The notes beneath the pieces were generated by a model that was not told where the DNA came from, did not search any database, and saw only the letters and a program-made list of their open reading frames with translations. A stretch of 64,000 bases of DNA, taken from positions 1-64,000 of the IMG/VR virus record IMGVR_UViG_3300033978_000217; one strand, 5' to 3'. This DNA comes from a virus. Below, piece by piece: positions 18,101-30,600 of this stretch. The stretch's first letter is position 1; each line of letters opens with the position of its first letter. The translations under genes were made by a program, and so were the position numbers.

Positions 18101-19480
18101 GCTAAACAACAACACCTAAAGGCATCAATTTATCACACAAACGCTCTTATCGATAACACTCAAATAAATGGTTTGAGCAGAGTTGAGTTTTTCAACAATG
18201 TAGCATTAAAAGATGAGCATGGGGGTATTAATAGGTTAATGCAAATTGGAGACACTCTCAAGGCATTCCAAGATAAAAAGATTAGTTCTGTTTACATCCA
18301 AAAGACATTTGCTCTTAACGGAGACGGAACTAATAACGTAATCCTTTCCGACAAGACTTTTGCAGGTGTTCGTCCTCATGACGATGACTACGGATGTATA
18401 CACCCAGGATCTATTTCAAAAGTTGAGAACAACATATTCTTCTACGACTTTTACAACGCCGCTGTAGTTCAAGCAACTCAAGGTGGGTTAATTAATATAT
18501 GTGATGGTGAGCGTAAGTTTTCTGTTGGTATTAGAAATTATACTAATAGTATTAGAATGTACGAATCAGATAATTCAGAGCCTATTAACATAACTTCTCA
18601 CATCAATAGGTCAAATGGCGAATATATTTTATACGCAGGAACTAATTTAAGCCAAATTCCTAATAGTTCAGAGATTACAGAATTTATAATCGCTGTAAAA
18701 AACAAAGTGATTTTAAGTGGTGATTACACCTCTATATTTACTCCAGGAAGTATTTTTACAATAAGTGGTGCTAACAACCCTGGTAATGACGGAACTTACA
18801 CTGTAGACACTTCGTCTTATGACGCAGGTGATGATGAGACAACTGTTTTTGTAGACCCTACTTTTGCAGGTGGAGAAAATCCAAGCGGAGGAACTATTAC
18901 AATAATGCCTGCCGCAGATATTTCCACAGAGGCAATCATTTACTCGTTTAACAGACAGAGATGGTCTTCTTATATGAATCACCCTGTTTTGTGGGCAACT
19001 CAATTTGGTAACAGAGCGTATGCCGTTGGAGGTGTTGCTACAGCCAACATGGGTAAATTGTATGAGGAAGATGGGGGGGACGAATTAACTTTCTTTAGTT
19101 CGGTTTATAACCAACAAGTTAGATTTCTATTTAATGCTAACCCAACAATAGTTAAACGATTCTTGACGTTTATGACTCAGTCCAATATGCCTTTTCAAGT
19201 TCAGGCTATTATACCTCCAACTAATCAATACCCAGGTGGTATGTTCACTAATATGGTAATTGATAACTTTAGGAATCAAGAGTCTTACTATGTCTCTAAA
19301 TATTTTAGAGATATGTCAGATCCTAATCCATTTTTACCAAACGCATTGAAACGATTAAACGGAAGAGAGTTAAGGGGATATGTTTTAGACCATAGTTTGA
19401 CAAATACATCGACAACAAATAAGATGATTTTGTTCTCGGTAAATGTCAACTTCGTGCCTTCAGAACCTATCCTACAATAA
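15113..19480 (+). CDS. Giant tail nozzle/hub candidate
   Basis: 1455 residues. The N-terminus (FFYGGMNTDDEDRLIPNGDY, then RYAAYSRN) is the characteristic opening of tail tube/nozzle proteins in Bacteroidetes podoviruses, analogous to T7 gp12 or the crAss 'muzzle'. It is followed by a beta-propeller-like part with NNLLYWTDNYFG. Residues about 680-830 are an S/T-rich beta insertion (TATIATVSIIAKVNGATEYF), perhaps an exposed Ig-like domain. The C-terminal 500 residues return to a platform-like pattern (IYSFNRQRWSSYMNHPVLWA). The protein probably forms the hexameric tail tip that opens for DNA ejection. Call is by position, size and N-terminal signature. Confidence 0.72.
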   Translation: MYQQGVFFYGGMNTDDEDRLIPNGDYRYAAYSRNYGVNTPLEGAIQSMTGNSIRENTNLPTGVNIVIGSCEDIEHKAIILFVWNDLDNHSIWRYEVENFTYTLILQDAILNFKKSNQIYHAAVVNNLLYWTDNYFGQYVDNDFNPPRKINIEKAILYTFSGGTDPNGYSEITFNNLDWIKHPPLFSPTFVYGTDITENSNNLKNKLFQFRYQYVYDDNEESAWSPISELVLPNYSEYINQTVNIDPYLDNTIKVDIETGSSIVRLIRVAYRIGNTGEFFLYKEYDKNQLVWSDYSTETIDFKNETSGPAISNSERNYDLIPQIAKTIEYLPSNEFAIGNYIEGYDKQEITDSDVAFSVSNYPIENTAFTNPLASFACYASGVTNMLFISFNRIGSIVKYRYEPGDVIILSLKDFFGPALASTVNPDRTIYFTVPYINPTTYPTDLLKINQLNVELQNYLYSIGISSTVVAAGYFDPTVTWTTLRILNKTWFDRTESQLSTDTKGSVYVLRNNNCKRTFKSGAKHEFAFQYYDRANRDGTVLTVPAGEIYVPFNTDYTDNQLNQPIGLNRKPYYSNINLLISSTYQPPIWADTYQILYKPSTNILNFQQRSVKQIIFNPDTTAKLVLENYYKNNILGASINQTPSKGDFVRFVRKRALFNRDLVTLNLFNANFSSVSVPYAGPYSLNLNTYINETYDPNGTMSLGVFTAPSTANYRVSGNANISVTYVGTATIATVSIIAKVNGATEYFVCGSTTISPPNTFTFADLNNTSSDIPLTASDTVQFICRVTLTGASPATITVTSSNTSYNISRIGVDYDESQYYPEYLTQESNLDQELNVMSYDPAGGPNGEEVIVLNNFDPNLLGEYLVFSGTNPNRAICTGGFQIEIYTPKAESENDPWYEVGVEFPILNPHTNTRRHGGDVNQVYGITEGEVYLNCGDVYIRQRIMATGYDYEGGFENVGDANDTTAAWFCEDPHYSDFYVSNWNNKGRVGLFSPFAKQQHLKASIYHTNALIDNTQINGLSRVEFFNNVALKDEHGGINRLMQIGDTLKAFQDKKISSVYIQKTFALNGDGTNNVILSDKTFAGVRPHDDDYGCIHPGSISKVENNIFFYDFYNAAVVQATQGGLINICDGERKFSVGIRNYTNSIRMYESDNSEPINITSHINRSNGEYILYAGTNLSQIPNSSEITEFIIAVKNKVILSGDYTSIFTPGSIFTISGANNPGNDGTYTVDTSSYDAGDDETTVFVDPTFAGGENPSGGTITIMPAADISTEAIIYSFNRQRWSSYMNHPVLWATQFGNRAYAVGGVATANMGKLYEEDGGDELTFFSSVYNQQVRFLFNANPTIVKRFLTFMTQSNMPFQVQAIIPPTNQYPGGMFTNMVIDNFRNQESYYVSKYFRDMSDPNPFLPNALKRLNGRELRGYVLDHSLTNTSTTNKMILFSVNVNFVPSEPILQ

Positions 19481-19487
19481 AAATTTG

Positions 19488-19495
19488 TATATTTG
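19488..19495 (+). promoter_or_regulatory. -7 element before the cargo genes
   Basis: TATATTTG, 15 bases upstream of the ATG at 19511; no clear TTG at the usual distance. Confidence 0.5.
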
Positions 19496-19510
19496 ATAAA
19501 AATTTAAGTC

Positions 19511-20140
19511 ATGGCAGTAGGAGGAGTATTAACAGCAATACAAATTGCAGAAGCGTTAGGCACAGCAGGTTTAGGTGCTTCCCAACTTATTAAAGCAAAG
19601 AAGCTTCAAAATAAACTTGGAGATAGACCTGTCTATGACTATACACAAGCAAAGGCAGCTAACCAAGGTCAACTTGCTTTGGCTCAAGGTGAAGCTCCTG
19701 GACTTGCTCAACAAATGCAAGGAGTAAACCAAACACTTGCGAATACAACGCAAAGTATTGCTAATATGGCACCGTCAGGAGCAGCAGGCTTAGGTGCTTT
19801 GGTTCAAGCAGGTGCAGGTACTCAACAAACCGTTGCTGATCTTCTTGCAAATGCTGCTCAACAAAAGTTAGGTCTTCAACAGAATTATCTTCAAGGAAAA
19901 GCAGGTCTCCAACAATATGCTGACACAGCGTTCCAAGTTAACCAAATGGACCCTTACACACAGAAGGTAAACGAAATTGCTGCTATGAAACAAGCTGGTC
20001 TTCAAAATATTGGAGGTGCTGTAAGTGCTGGTGCTGACATGGCATCAGCCGCACAAGCTGCTGAATCTTTAAAACAAGGCAACATAAAAGACAGCGAGGC
20101 TATAAAGAAGTTATTAGAAGAGTTATTAGGTAAAAAATAA
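19511..20140 (+). CDS. Internal virion (ejected cargo) protein candidate
   Basis: 209 residues, very rich in Ala, Gln and Gly. A hydrophobic N-terminal helix (VLTAIQIAEALGTAGLGASQ) is followed by a long amphipathic Q/A region and a lysine-rich C-terminus. The composition and the place just after the tail nozzle and before larger internal proteins match the small ejected proteins of podoviruses (T7 gp14 type). Such proteins enter the host envelope with the DNA and help form a conduit. Confidence 0.68.
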   Translation: MAVGGVLTAIQIAEALGTAGLGASQLIKAKKLQNKLGDRPVYDYTQAKAANQGQLALAQGEAPGLAQQMQGVNQTLANTTQSIANMAPSGAAGLGALVQAGAGTQQTVADLLANAAQQKLGLQQNYLQGKAGLQQYADTAFQVNQMDPYTQKVNEIAAMKQAGLQNIGGAVSAGADMASAAQAAESLKQGNIKDSEAIKKLLEELLGKK

Positions 20141-20149
20141 ACATAAGAG

Positions 20150-21622
20150 ATGGCATTAACACCGGGATTATATGTACCTCAAGGTCAAGTAGGAACAGGC
20201 TCAGCTTATGTGCATGAGATTAAAGATAGGTCAGATTATTTAGACACTATAGCTAAGGCTGCTGAAAAACAAAGAGTTAATCAAGAGAAGCAGATGGCCA
20301 AGCTTAAAGGTTTTGACTACGGAAAAGTAGTAGACCAAACAATGAAGGAGCATATATCTAAAAAATATAAAGAGGGTCTTGAAACTTTTGCGGCAATCAC
20401 AGCGGCAGGTGGAGATATCTCAAATATATCTACCCCAGAAGGTCAAGCATTTAGTGTGTGGGAAAATCAAATAAAAGATGAGGCCGATACAGCTGCTCTT
20501 GCCGAAACAAAAAAACAAGAGTTTAGAAATAAAGTTGATAACCCTCAATATGGCGTTGATCCAATGATGGTATATACGGTAATGGAGGATTACGATAATG
20601 CCCAAACACCTGATGAGAAGTTAGCCGCCACTCAAAGTTTTGATCCTACACTTTTAAGAGACTTTCCGTATAACGATTGGATTAGTGAAGAGATTGATAA
20701 AGCTGAAAAGGATAAAGAAATAGTTAAACTAGATAAAGACTCAGCTGATTACCAAAACGTTTTCAATGGTAAATTAAAAGAAATCCCACTTTTATTAGCC
20801 TCTAAAGAAGGTTATAAGATAGCTAAAAAACAATGGGAAATAAGACATAGCAAAAACGAAGAAGGTTTTGGTCAAAATTCTTTTGATGAATTTTTAGGCG
20901 AGAGAATTGAGAACGAGAGAAAGATGAGAGAAAATAAGCAACAGGCTGCTAGAACCTCTATAAGTGTGACTCAAAATGTAGGTGGAGACAGCACCCCTGA
21001 CAATTCAAAAATAACTCCTGTTCAAAATACTCAAGGAATAGCAATCAATATTCCCGACCTCAAGGATGCGTTTGAAGGAAAGAGTCCAAGCCACCAAGCG
21101 TTTTGGGTTTATGGCCCTTCAGGTGTGCCTAGGTTAGTTTTGAAAGGTAAGGGTGATGACCCAGCTGCATATGGACTTGACGGAACTGTGGCACAAGCTG
21201 ACGAGAGCGATACAAATGGTATTAAAATAAGGGGTGAGATGTTGTGGAAGTTTAGAATACCTACACAAGGTCAAGTATTTATGCCTCAAGATAAAGCTGA
21301 TTTATCTACTAATTTTAAAAACGCTAACTATTTTGATGAAAACGGCAAGGTTACAGGAGGAGAGCCTGCTGATATGTACCAAGATCAGTTGGGTAACTTG
21401 TGGTTAGACTTAGTTGACGAAAAAGGAGGTCTTAAACACATTATAGTTGACGTTGGGGGTTATACTCAAACCTACACCGATCAGTACGGAAACGTAGTAG
21501 AAAACCCTTTGAAGACAATAGCTAAAAAGAACCAAGCGGCTATTGAAAAGTCATTGGGAATATCAAGTTTCTCTGAATTTGCCAACAAGTATTTTTACAA
21601 CAACATGAACATAACAAAGTAG
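20150..21622 (+). CDS. Internal virion protein candidate, medium
   Basis: 490 residues. Charged helical N-terminal half (KAAEKQRVNQEKQMAKLKGF; ERKMRENKQQAART), then a beta-rich domain with TPVQNTQGIAINIP and ALKTIAKKN-like helix at the end. It lies between the small cargo protein and the giant polyvalent protein, as the middle internal protein does in T7-like phages. No enzymatic motif was found. It is likely packed inside the head and ejected. Confidence 0.62.
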   Translation: MALTPGLYVPQGQVGTGSAYVHEIKDRSDYLDTIAKAAEKQRVNQEKQMAKLKGFDYGKVVDQTMKEHISKKYKEGLETFAAITAAGGDISNISTPEGQAFSVWENQIKDEADTAALAETKKQEFRNKVDNPQYGVDPMMVYTVMEDYDNAQTPDEKLAATQSFDPTLLRDFPYNDWISEEIDKAEKDKEIVKLDKDSADYQNVFNGKLKEIPLLLASKEGYKIAKKQWEIRHSKNEEGFGQNSFDEFLGERIENERKMRENKQQAARTSISVTQNVGGDSTPDNSKITPVQNTQGIAINIPDLKDAFEGKSPSHQAFWVYGPSGVPRLVLKGKGDDPAAYGLDGTVAQADESDTNGIKIRGEMLWKFRIPTQGQVFMPQDKADLSTNFKNANYFDENGKVTGGEPADMYQDQLGNLWLDLVDEKGGLKHIIVDVGGYTQTYTDQYGNVVENPLKTIAKKNQAAIEKSLGISSFSEFANKYFYNNMNITK

Positions 21623-21631
21623 AAATAAGGC

Positions 21632-21660
21632 TTGTCTATTAAATGAAATTTGTATATTTG
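21632..21660 (+). promoter_or_regulatory. Promoter of the giant polyvalent gene
   Basis: TTG at 21632-21634 and TATATTTG at 21653-21660, 18 bp apart. The transcript should start near 21667, which excludes a GTG at 21660 as the translation start and supports the ATG at 21678. Confidence 0.75.
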
Positions 21661-21677
21661 TGCATACAATTTTTCAT

Positions 21678-24600
21678 ATGGCAAATTTACAAGACCTCTT
21701 TAACGAAATACAAGCTGACTCTAGAATTTCAAATCCTCCTACATTTGAAGAGTTTCAATCAAAAATGGAAGACCCTGCTTTTGCAGAAAGAGTTAATGAA
21801 ATATTAGGTAGAAACGGTTACGATGTAAACGCTTACGAAGGCTTAAAAAAAAAAGAGGAGTCTATGGTCGAATCTGCTCCGCTATCTCAGTCGGAATCAG
21901 AGCAGCCAAGCGAGACTACAGAGCCAACCCAGATGGGTGGTATTGAGCCTGTAGGGGAAGTTGTAAGTGAAGATCCACAAGCAGAAACAGAAGAAGATTT
22001 AGATCCGTTAAACGCGGACCTTTCTGCATATAACTTAGAAATTAAAACCCCTCTTTCTTTAAATCAAAACGCTCCAATACAAGCTGCTCCTCAACAACAA
22101 AATGTGACGGAAGGTTCAGTTATGAACGAGTCTTTAGATACTCCTAAGCCTGTAAATAAATACAAGAACAACGACATTATTAGTTTAGCCAAGAACGCTA
22201 AAAATAAGTTTATAAGCAAACATATAGACCCTATTTTTTCTCAAGCTAAACAAGCTACGGCTCAATTTGATCAAGAGATTAAGCCTGAAGAAGAAGCTAT
22301 TTCTCAAGTTGAAGAAGGAGGCCCAGGAGACCCAAAAAGAAAAGATGTTAAAGATGCGGCAACCTCTCTATACAACGAGATGGATGACCTTAACTACAAA
22401 ACAGCTTCTAGAGTGTTAGGTGACACTCGTGTTCTTGGTGTTAAAATGGATGGAGATAACTACGAGGTTGTTTTCGCCAACAACAAGATGGGTGGTGGTG
22501 ACCAAGGAAGGTCATATAAAGGCAAGGTGGGAGATGTTACATGGGAAGGTTATATTAGCAATGCCATTAACTCATCAGACCTTTATAAAGACGATGAGTC
22601 TTGGGAAGACTTGAAGAGTGCTGTTATTACTCAAGACACATATTCTCCAGAACTAGAAGGTAAAAAATTATCGCCAAGTTTTAATAACAATTTAGCCTCA
22701 CATAAATCAAAATATTTCCCTCAAGGAAGTTTTGGTCAAATTACAGGCACCGTAACTATTCCCAAGGAAAAAAATAAGGAAGAAGAGGCTTCTTTTGGTA
22801 CTGATCTAAAGCGTTTTTTTGAAAAGGTTAAGGTTAAAGTTAAGACCCAAAACATCATAAGTAAAGAGGACGAGGAAAGGAAGGAATATAACATCGCTGA
22901 GGAGACTATTCCTAAGACGGAGTATGTGATGGACACCGAGCAAACTTTCTACAACAGCCTTAACAATACTCCCGAGACAAACGCTATAATGCAGGAGAAC
23001 GCCCTTAGCTTTAGCGACATTTTACTCCCATCAAGTAAAAACAAAGAGACTGTGATGGAGGGCATCAAATTGTTTCTTGCTAAGGCTGGTTATGATGAAA
23101 ATGAAATCAATCAAAAGTTAGGTGTTATATACAAGCAAATGTTGCGTGACGCTAGATATCATGCAGCGGAGCAATACATTAGACATGAGATTGAGAACGG
23201 AAATAAGACATATAAGTTCCAAGACATTGACCGCTTAAACCAAGCAAAAGAAAAGGGTATAGACGAGTTAATGGGTGACGAATCTTTGGTGACCCAGTCT
23301 GACAAAAACTTTGTGTCCAATGTTTGGGACATTAGTTTGTCTGACTATATTAACCACTACGATGCTAAGGCAACGGTACGAGGTCGTAACATGGACATTA
23401 AAAACATCCCGGGTAAAGTGTCTGCCTACACCGCCCGAATGAATGAACTAGAGGCTCAAATAGAGGCTGAGAAAGTTAAACTGCAAATCCCTTCAAAGGA
23501 GCAGTTGTCAGAGACGGTGAAGGGTCTTAAATCAACTAAGGATAAAATTGATGCTTATGACGCTCAGTTGTCTAAAATGGAAGAGGATATGAACTCTCTT
23601 CTTGTAGATCAGGACGGTCAAAAGTATTATAAAGACGAGGCTTCAAAAACAATATACGAAGAACTTGTCGCTCAATCAGAAAAAATTTTAAACGAAAGAA
23701 ATGCCTTAGTAGAACAAAACAAGGCCGGGTCTCAAGACATTGAAAAGGTAAACCAATTCCAAAACAATATTTCTCGCCAATTAAAAGAGTATGAGGCTCT
23801 AAGAAAAAAACTTAATTACTACGATGATGACCCAGACTTGTTAGCAATGAGAGGGTTGTCAAACACGTTGACTTCTATTCAAAACTACGAGAGCGATAAA
23901 TCAGCAGGAATAAAGAATGACTTGTATGACTTCCAAGACTACAGAGAAAAGGTAAGACAAGATGACGAAATCGCTAGAAAAGAAGCCGAGGATGATAATA
24001 TGCTAGAGGCTGGTGGTAAAGGACTAGTGGGAGGTTTTGCTAACGCTCTTATTGGCATCTCAAAGACAGGTATGTACTTAGGTCAGGTGTTAACTGACGA
24101 GGACTCGGATCAGAAGGAATGGACTGGTGGTGATGAGTTACTAGCAGCTACAAGTCAATTGCAAGAAAACGTAGGGCAATGGGCATCTAATCCTTACTAT
24201 GAAAAATGGGGGGTAAATTGGTTTGTAAATGGTGTGGGAGGGGTAGTACCTGACTTAGCAGCTGTTTATTTCACAGGCGGTGGTGCTGGATTTGCAGAAC
24301 TAGCCACTACAAGGGGAGCAATAGGAGCTGTAGGTAAAATAGCTACTAGTCCAACAACCGTTTACTTTACAGTAAGATCTACAGGTGACTATGCTGAAAG
24401 ACTGCAAAAGGCAGGGTATTCTGCAGGAGAGGCTTTTTTAGGCGGTGGGTTAATTGCAGGTACGGAAGCAATGTTAGAAAGTTTGTTGCCTTCATTTTTT
24501 AATACAACGGAAAGCATAAGCATTAAGTCTTTTTGGAAAAAAACAATAGAAGAGGGTATTGCTAAAAAACTAGCACCTGAAGTAATTGCTCGTCAACTTA

Positions 24601-27600
24601 AAGAGGGTACTATCGGTATAGCTAGAAATTCTGGGAAGTTAATAACTACAAACACATTTAACGAAAAAATTGAAGAGGGGACTCAAACTTTATTTACAGA
24701 GGTAGCTTTTGCCGGAGCAACAGATGAGACCATCCAAATATTTGACCCTAAGACAGGGGGCATGGGAAAGACACTTGAGGCTGTTACAGAGGCTTCTGCT
24801 ATAGGTGGGGCAATGGGACTTGTTGGGTCTAGTGCAAAGGGTATAAGAACCTTAATAAAAGAAAAGGCTAACAATACGACATTAAAGTTAACCCAGTTAC
24901 AGATTGGAAGGAAGTACACCGAAATCATTAATGAAGCGGATAGACTTTCAAAAGATTTTAAAGGGTCAGAGGTAGAAAAGGAATACGAGAAGATTAATAA
25001 GGAGTATAAAAAACTAAGTGCTAATCCAAACTTTTTAGAATATGACGACTTAGCTCAGTCAGAAGTTTTGGACAAGTCACTTGCTTTAAACGATTTAAAA
25101 GAGGCTCAAAAAAACTACGAGAGCCAAAATATTGTAGACGTTAAACTTAACAATCAGATAGCAGAAAAAGAAAAAGAGTTAGTCTCTATCATTAACACCG
25201 CACAGGAAAATACTGACGTTCGTAATGATATGAACAAACAGTTGGAGGAAATTGGCGTTAAGTCTTTTACATTAAATGCTAACGGAGAAGTCAACGGAAT
25301 TACGTTTGATGAATGGACAACCTCAGAAGAAGAAAAGGAAAGTACAGAAAAGGCTATCGAAATAATAGAAAAAGTATATAAACCAAAAGCACAAGAAAAT
25401 GCCGTACAAAAGTCAAGCGCAACAGAAGTTCTTCCACGCCAACAAGGCGAAACTACAGAGACAGGGGGTAAACGTGAAGGAGTGGGATCAAGCGTCCAAG
25501 GGCAAGGTACTACCCAAGAAGTTGGGAAAGAAGAAATAGTAGCGACTCCCAAGGAGGCGAAAGAACCGGAGGCGATGCAAACTGACATCGACCAAGTTCA
25601 GCAGTCGACAGGCACTGTTATTAATTTAAACGAGGACGGAACTCTTACTATCAACGCCCCTCAAAGAGGTGGTCAGTCTAAAAAAGCTGCGGCCATTGAG
25701 AACGCTAAACAAGAGTTGGCAAACCTCGGGTATAACGTAGAGAGTCGAGTTGCACAACCTACGCAACAAGAAGTTGCACAAGAGGAAGGACAAAGAGAAT
25801 TTACAGACGAAGAGTTTGGAAATACTATAAAGGAGACTGAGGGTATGGGCGTAGTAGCAGGAACTCAGTCAATGAATGACTTGCAGAAAAGAACTGCTCA
25901 AGATCCTAAGAAGGGTAAGATTGTTGCCCAAGCTTCTCGCGCAGTTAATGCACTCAAGTCCCTCTTCCCGAACATGAACATTGTTGTACACGAAAGTGAT
26001 GAGTCGTACAACAAGGCTATGAACACTTTGGGAGGTACTGTAAATACTCGTGGTCAGTTTGTTTACAAACCTTCAGCGGACGGAAACATCCAAGGTGCTG
26101 TTCACATTAACTTAAACAGAGCGAACTCAAGAACAATTGCTCACGAGGTTGCTCACGCTGCTCTCCTAAAAATGTTTAAGGGAGACGGAAAGGTGTTCGG
26201 AAACTTTAAAGACAAGTTAAAAGACATCGCCAAGGACCAAAAGATGACCATCACAGACAAGGATGGCAACGAGGTAGAAACTACATGGGGAGATGAGGCA
26301 GAGAAGTTATCTAGCAGATATCAGACAGAGGATCAGGCTGAAGAATACTTGGCTGAACTTGCAGGTCTTGTTGCAGAGTTAGATTTAGATAAACCAGTTA
26401 ACAAAAGCATACTTCAGAAGATTGCTGACTTCATCAACAACTTTATCTTGAGTAACCCTCAACTAAAGGCACTAGGAGTAAAGCCAATCAGCGACACATC
26501 TTCTGCGGAAGAGGTGTTAGAGTTCTTTGACACTCTTGGTAAGAAGATATCGAGAGGAGAGGAAATTAAAGAATTTGAAGATGTAAACTCTCTTGGTCTT
26601 AGTGGTGTAGTTAATGTGTCAGAGGGTGTTAAGTCTAAAAGTTCAATAGACTCTGGTGAGATAAAAAGGTTTCCTGTCAACCCAAACACAAGGGTTGAAG
26701 AGGATGTGCCTTTAGAAAGATTCAATGGGAAAAGAGTTAACCTAATGGAGTCGGATCGAATGACAGGCGGTTACATAAGCGACTCTGAAGGCAACCCCTT
26801 GTTCAAATTTTATGGAGGCGTATTCTACCCTATAATTACAGGAAAGTGGTGGGCCTCAAGAAACAAAATAAAGGCAAAAGGCATCGCTGAAAACGCGAAT
26901 AAAAATAGAGACAAGGACGGATATATTTACTCCGCGCCTATGATCGGGTCTGACAAACAGCATATGAGCAACACAGATATGTTGACTGTAACTGTTGAGC
27001 TAATGAAGTTTGACGCCAACTCAAAAACATCTAAGGTTAAAAAGGCTGACGTTATAAGTTACATAGACAAGGCTTTTAGCAACAAGAGTGTCCAGGGTAA
27101 AAAGGCTGTTGTGAAAACCGTTTTGAAAAAGTCAAACAATATAAACGAACTATTTAACGAGTTAGAGTTTGTGTTATTCCAAGAGGGGGATAAGATATTA
27201 GACAAGAAAGGAAGTCCGATATTAGACGAAAATAAAAAGCCGATATCAAACTTTACGTTTGAGGAAAGACTAGCTATAGTTAATTCTATTTTAGGAGACC
27301 CGAAAGTAAAAGAGGCGAGATTTCCTTCAGCAGGGTCTATATCAGAGGCAGCTAAAAGGTTTGAAGAGCCTATTACGGCAAAGGCTAATAAGATAGGTGA
27401 CTTGGTTACCATAATGAGAACTAAAGGCACTTTACAATATAAAACATCCGAGGTTAATGATGACTTTTATCACAAGTCTTACCCGGAAGAAATTTATGCC
27501 GTTAATGAGGACGGGTCTCCTGCCGAGATTGAGGTCTATGTTTTAGAAGGTGCTTACAGCATGAACGATGTTTTACCCTCTTTAACTCAATCTAGTGGAA

Positions 27601-30600
27601 AAGAATTTACTTGGGACGAGTATTTAGAGAAACACAAGTCTGAAAATTTAGCAATAGCTCAATACAACAGGACAGCCAAGTTAAGTAGTGCGTCTGGTGA
27701 AATCAAGACAGGCGTTAAGACAAAGTCTCAAATGGATGACGTTCAGCGTACAGCGCAGATGTACAACATGAACGATCAGGGATTCTTCCCAAAGAACGCT
27801 GACGAGTATAAGATCAACAGAGACTTTGAAAGATTTGGCTTAAAGGCAAAGAGAGCAAACGCTTCTAGTTGGGGACCGGGTTCTCTCTACCTAGTTAACC
27901 AAGCAGGAAGAAAGGTTAATCCATTTAACCGACCTAAAGGTAAATCTCAGTTGTCGGATGATGAAGTTGATCAAGTTTTGAAAACATATCCTGATCTAAA
28001 AACAACTCAAATTGTAGACGAGAATGGTAATCCTTTAATAGTTCGTCACCAAAGTCAGACAGATATTGATATTAATAATATGTCTGATAAAAACAAGGGA
28101 GGTATAAGAGACATCCTAGGTAGAGAGTCTAAAGATAAATACGGAATATATTTTACTACAGAAAGTGCAGAGTCGTTGAAAGATATGTTTGACAAGACTG
28201 GTAAGGGTAAAACATATGAAGTGTTTTTAGATGTCAAAAATTTATTAGACTTAGGAGACACTCATTACTTTAATTTTGAAACAAACAAGCCTGAGCAACT
28301 ATCAGATGCTGTTGTAAAAAATTCTGATCAATATTTAGATGTAAGAGATATGTCTAAAAATGATGTAGATAGAGTTAAAGCTTTGGGATATGATGGTATC
28401 TGGGGTAATAGAAACGAAGGTAATTATAAAGGAATAGACGAGATTGTTGTATTTGACAAATCTCAAATCAAGCCTGTTCCAACAGGAATAGTTGCCAAGT
28501 CTCAACTTTCAGATGAAGAGTCAGAGCCAAATCAAATCAGCAGTAGTGAACGTAAAATTATTGCAGATAGAGTTAAGGCTGAAATTAAAGCTGCTCTTCA
28601 AGGCCGTAAGGAAGGAAAAAAAGAGGGGATAGAACAAGCTAAAGAACAAGCTCAAAAAACTATCGACTCTTTAAACAAGAAATTAGAAGAGGGCAAGATA
28701 ACTAAACAAGAGTTACAAGACAAAATTAAAGAGCTTGGATACAATGTGAGATGGCAGGCGGCTGAAGCAAGACTCGCTGGGGAAATAGAAGGTAAAAAAG
28801 CAGGTCGTGCAGAGGGTCGTAAAGAAGGTATCAAAGAGGGGGTAGAAAAGGGTAAAGAACAAGCGCAAAAGACTATCGATGCGTTGAATAAAAAACTTGA
28901 AGAAGGTAAAATAACTAAACAAGAGTTGCAAGACCGAATCAAGGAGCTTGGTTACAACATTCGATTTGAGGCAGGTGTTGCTAGACTTGCAGGAGAGAGG
29001 ACTGGAAAGTCTATGGGTAAGAAGTTCGGAGAGTTTGTTGGTTACTTTAAAGGACTGAAGGCAGGAAGAACAGAACAAAGAGGTTTAGGTGCTTTGGTAT
29101 CTGAATATATCAAAGATGTAGTAGACAACGAGTTTGGTAAGAAGGGTTCTATCTCCCCTGCCACATTGAAGTCTATCTCTCGCAGAGCAGCTACCATCTC
29201 TAACCAAAAACAATTGGATGCCTTTGTTTCTTACTTAGATAAGATCATTGCCAACAGAAGATTGGCAGAAGGAATCAATGAAATCCAAAAACAACAAAAG
29301 AAGTTGTTGAACAAGATTGGTTATCAGTATACAACACAAATGAAGCAGTTTGCGAAGTTTGATTTGTATACAGCAGATGGTGACTTGGCTTTTGACATGA
29401 ACACTTTGGAAGAATACTTAGACGCTCTTCGTGATTTAACTAGCGATAGAGTTCCTAAGATTGGCAAGATGATGGAATTGTTTGATGAAATGTATGACAT
29501 CAATCTACAGAACCAACCTGCACCTAAGACTGCAATTGACTCACTTAATGAATGGCAAGTAGCAGTAAATAAGTTGTTTAACACCGCTAAGGATATCATC
29601 GTTGAAAACAACGGAGTAGTTGACCTAGCCGAATCGTTTCAAAACTATAGAGCGTTTAAATCTAATGTAAAGAAATACACAAACGCACTTGATGAGTTAT
29701 TAGTCACAGGCATGATTAGCGAATCTGACTATGAAAGGATGTTTAATGATGTTATTGAAAAATCTGCTGTTACAGATACTTACGCTACTGAATTCCAAGA
29801 CCAGATAGATGGGTTGAAGAAGATGCTGATAGACGGTATCACAGACAAAGGTGACTATGGGTTAATGGATTCAATCAAAGACTGGTTGAGCAACTCTCCT
29901 AACACATTTACGGAAAATCAAAAGAAATTGATTGACCAGTTAATGAGAGCAAAACCTGATAATTTGATGACGTTAAGTCTTGAAGACCTTGACTTGTTAA
30001 ATCAAGTTACTGCTCAAATTGCAGAGGCTGGATTTGTTGACGAGAAGAATTTAAGAACCTTGTTGGATCGTGCAGAAATCAGAGGCAACGAGATCGGAAA
30101 GAGTTTGGCTGAACAGGCTAAACAAACAAAAGGCTTGTTTAGAAAAGATAGATACTCTAACGCTAAGAACGGATTCATCAACATGATGAATGACACCTTA
30201 GGAAAGAGTGTTGTATTCTGGGAGTCTCGTCTAGGAATGAAAGAGAACGGTCCGTTTAGAAAGCATTTAGTAGACCCAATCGTAAGGGCAATTAATGGAT
30301 GGGAGAAAGACTCTCAACGAATTCTAAAGGACTACCAAAAGAATGTTGAGAAACTTAGAAGCCGAAACATTTTAAAGAATGTTCCGGGTATTGGTAAGTT
30401 TATCAACAAAACTAAAATTGAAAAGTTCAAACTAACCTCTGACGGAAATTTAGTGCCTGACGGAACAATTAAAGTTTCAAAAGACGCTTATGACAGAGTA
30501 ATGATTGGAGTTGTTGGCCACATCCTTGACAACGCTTGGAACGCCAAACAGAAAAAGAAAACTGTAAGCGACTGGTTAGGTAAGCAGATGCTTAGTGCTA

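Noticed and set aside
21660-21677. GTG start for the giant polyvalent gene
   Set aside because: The GTG uses the last base of the TATATTTG promoter element, upstream of the expected transcription start.
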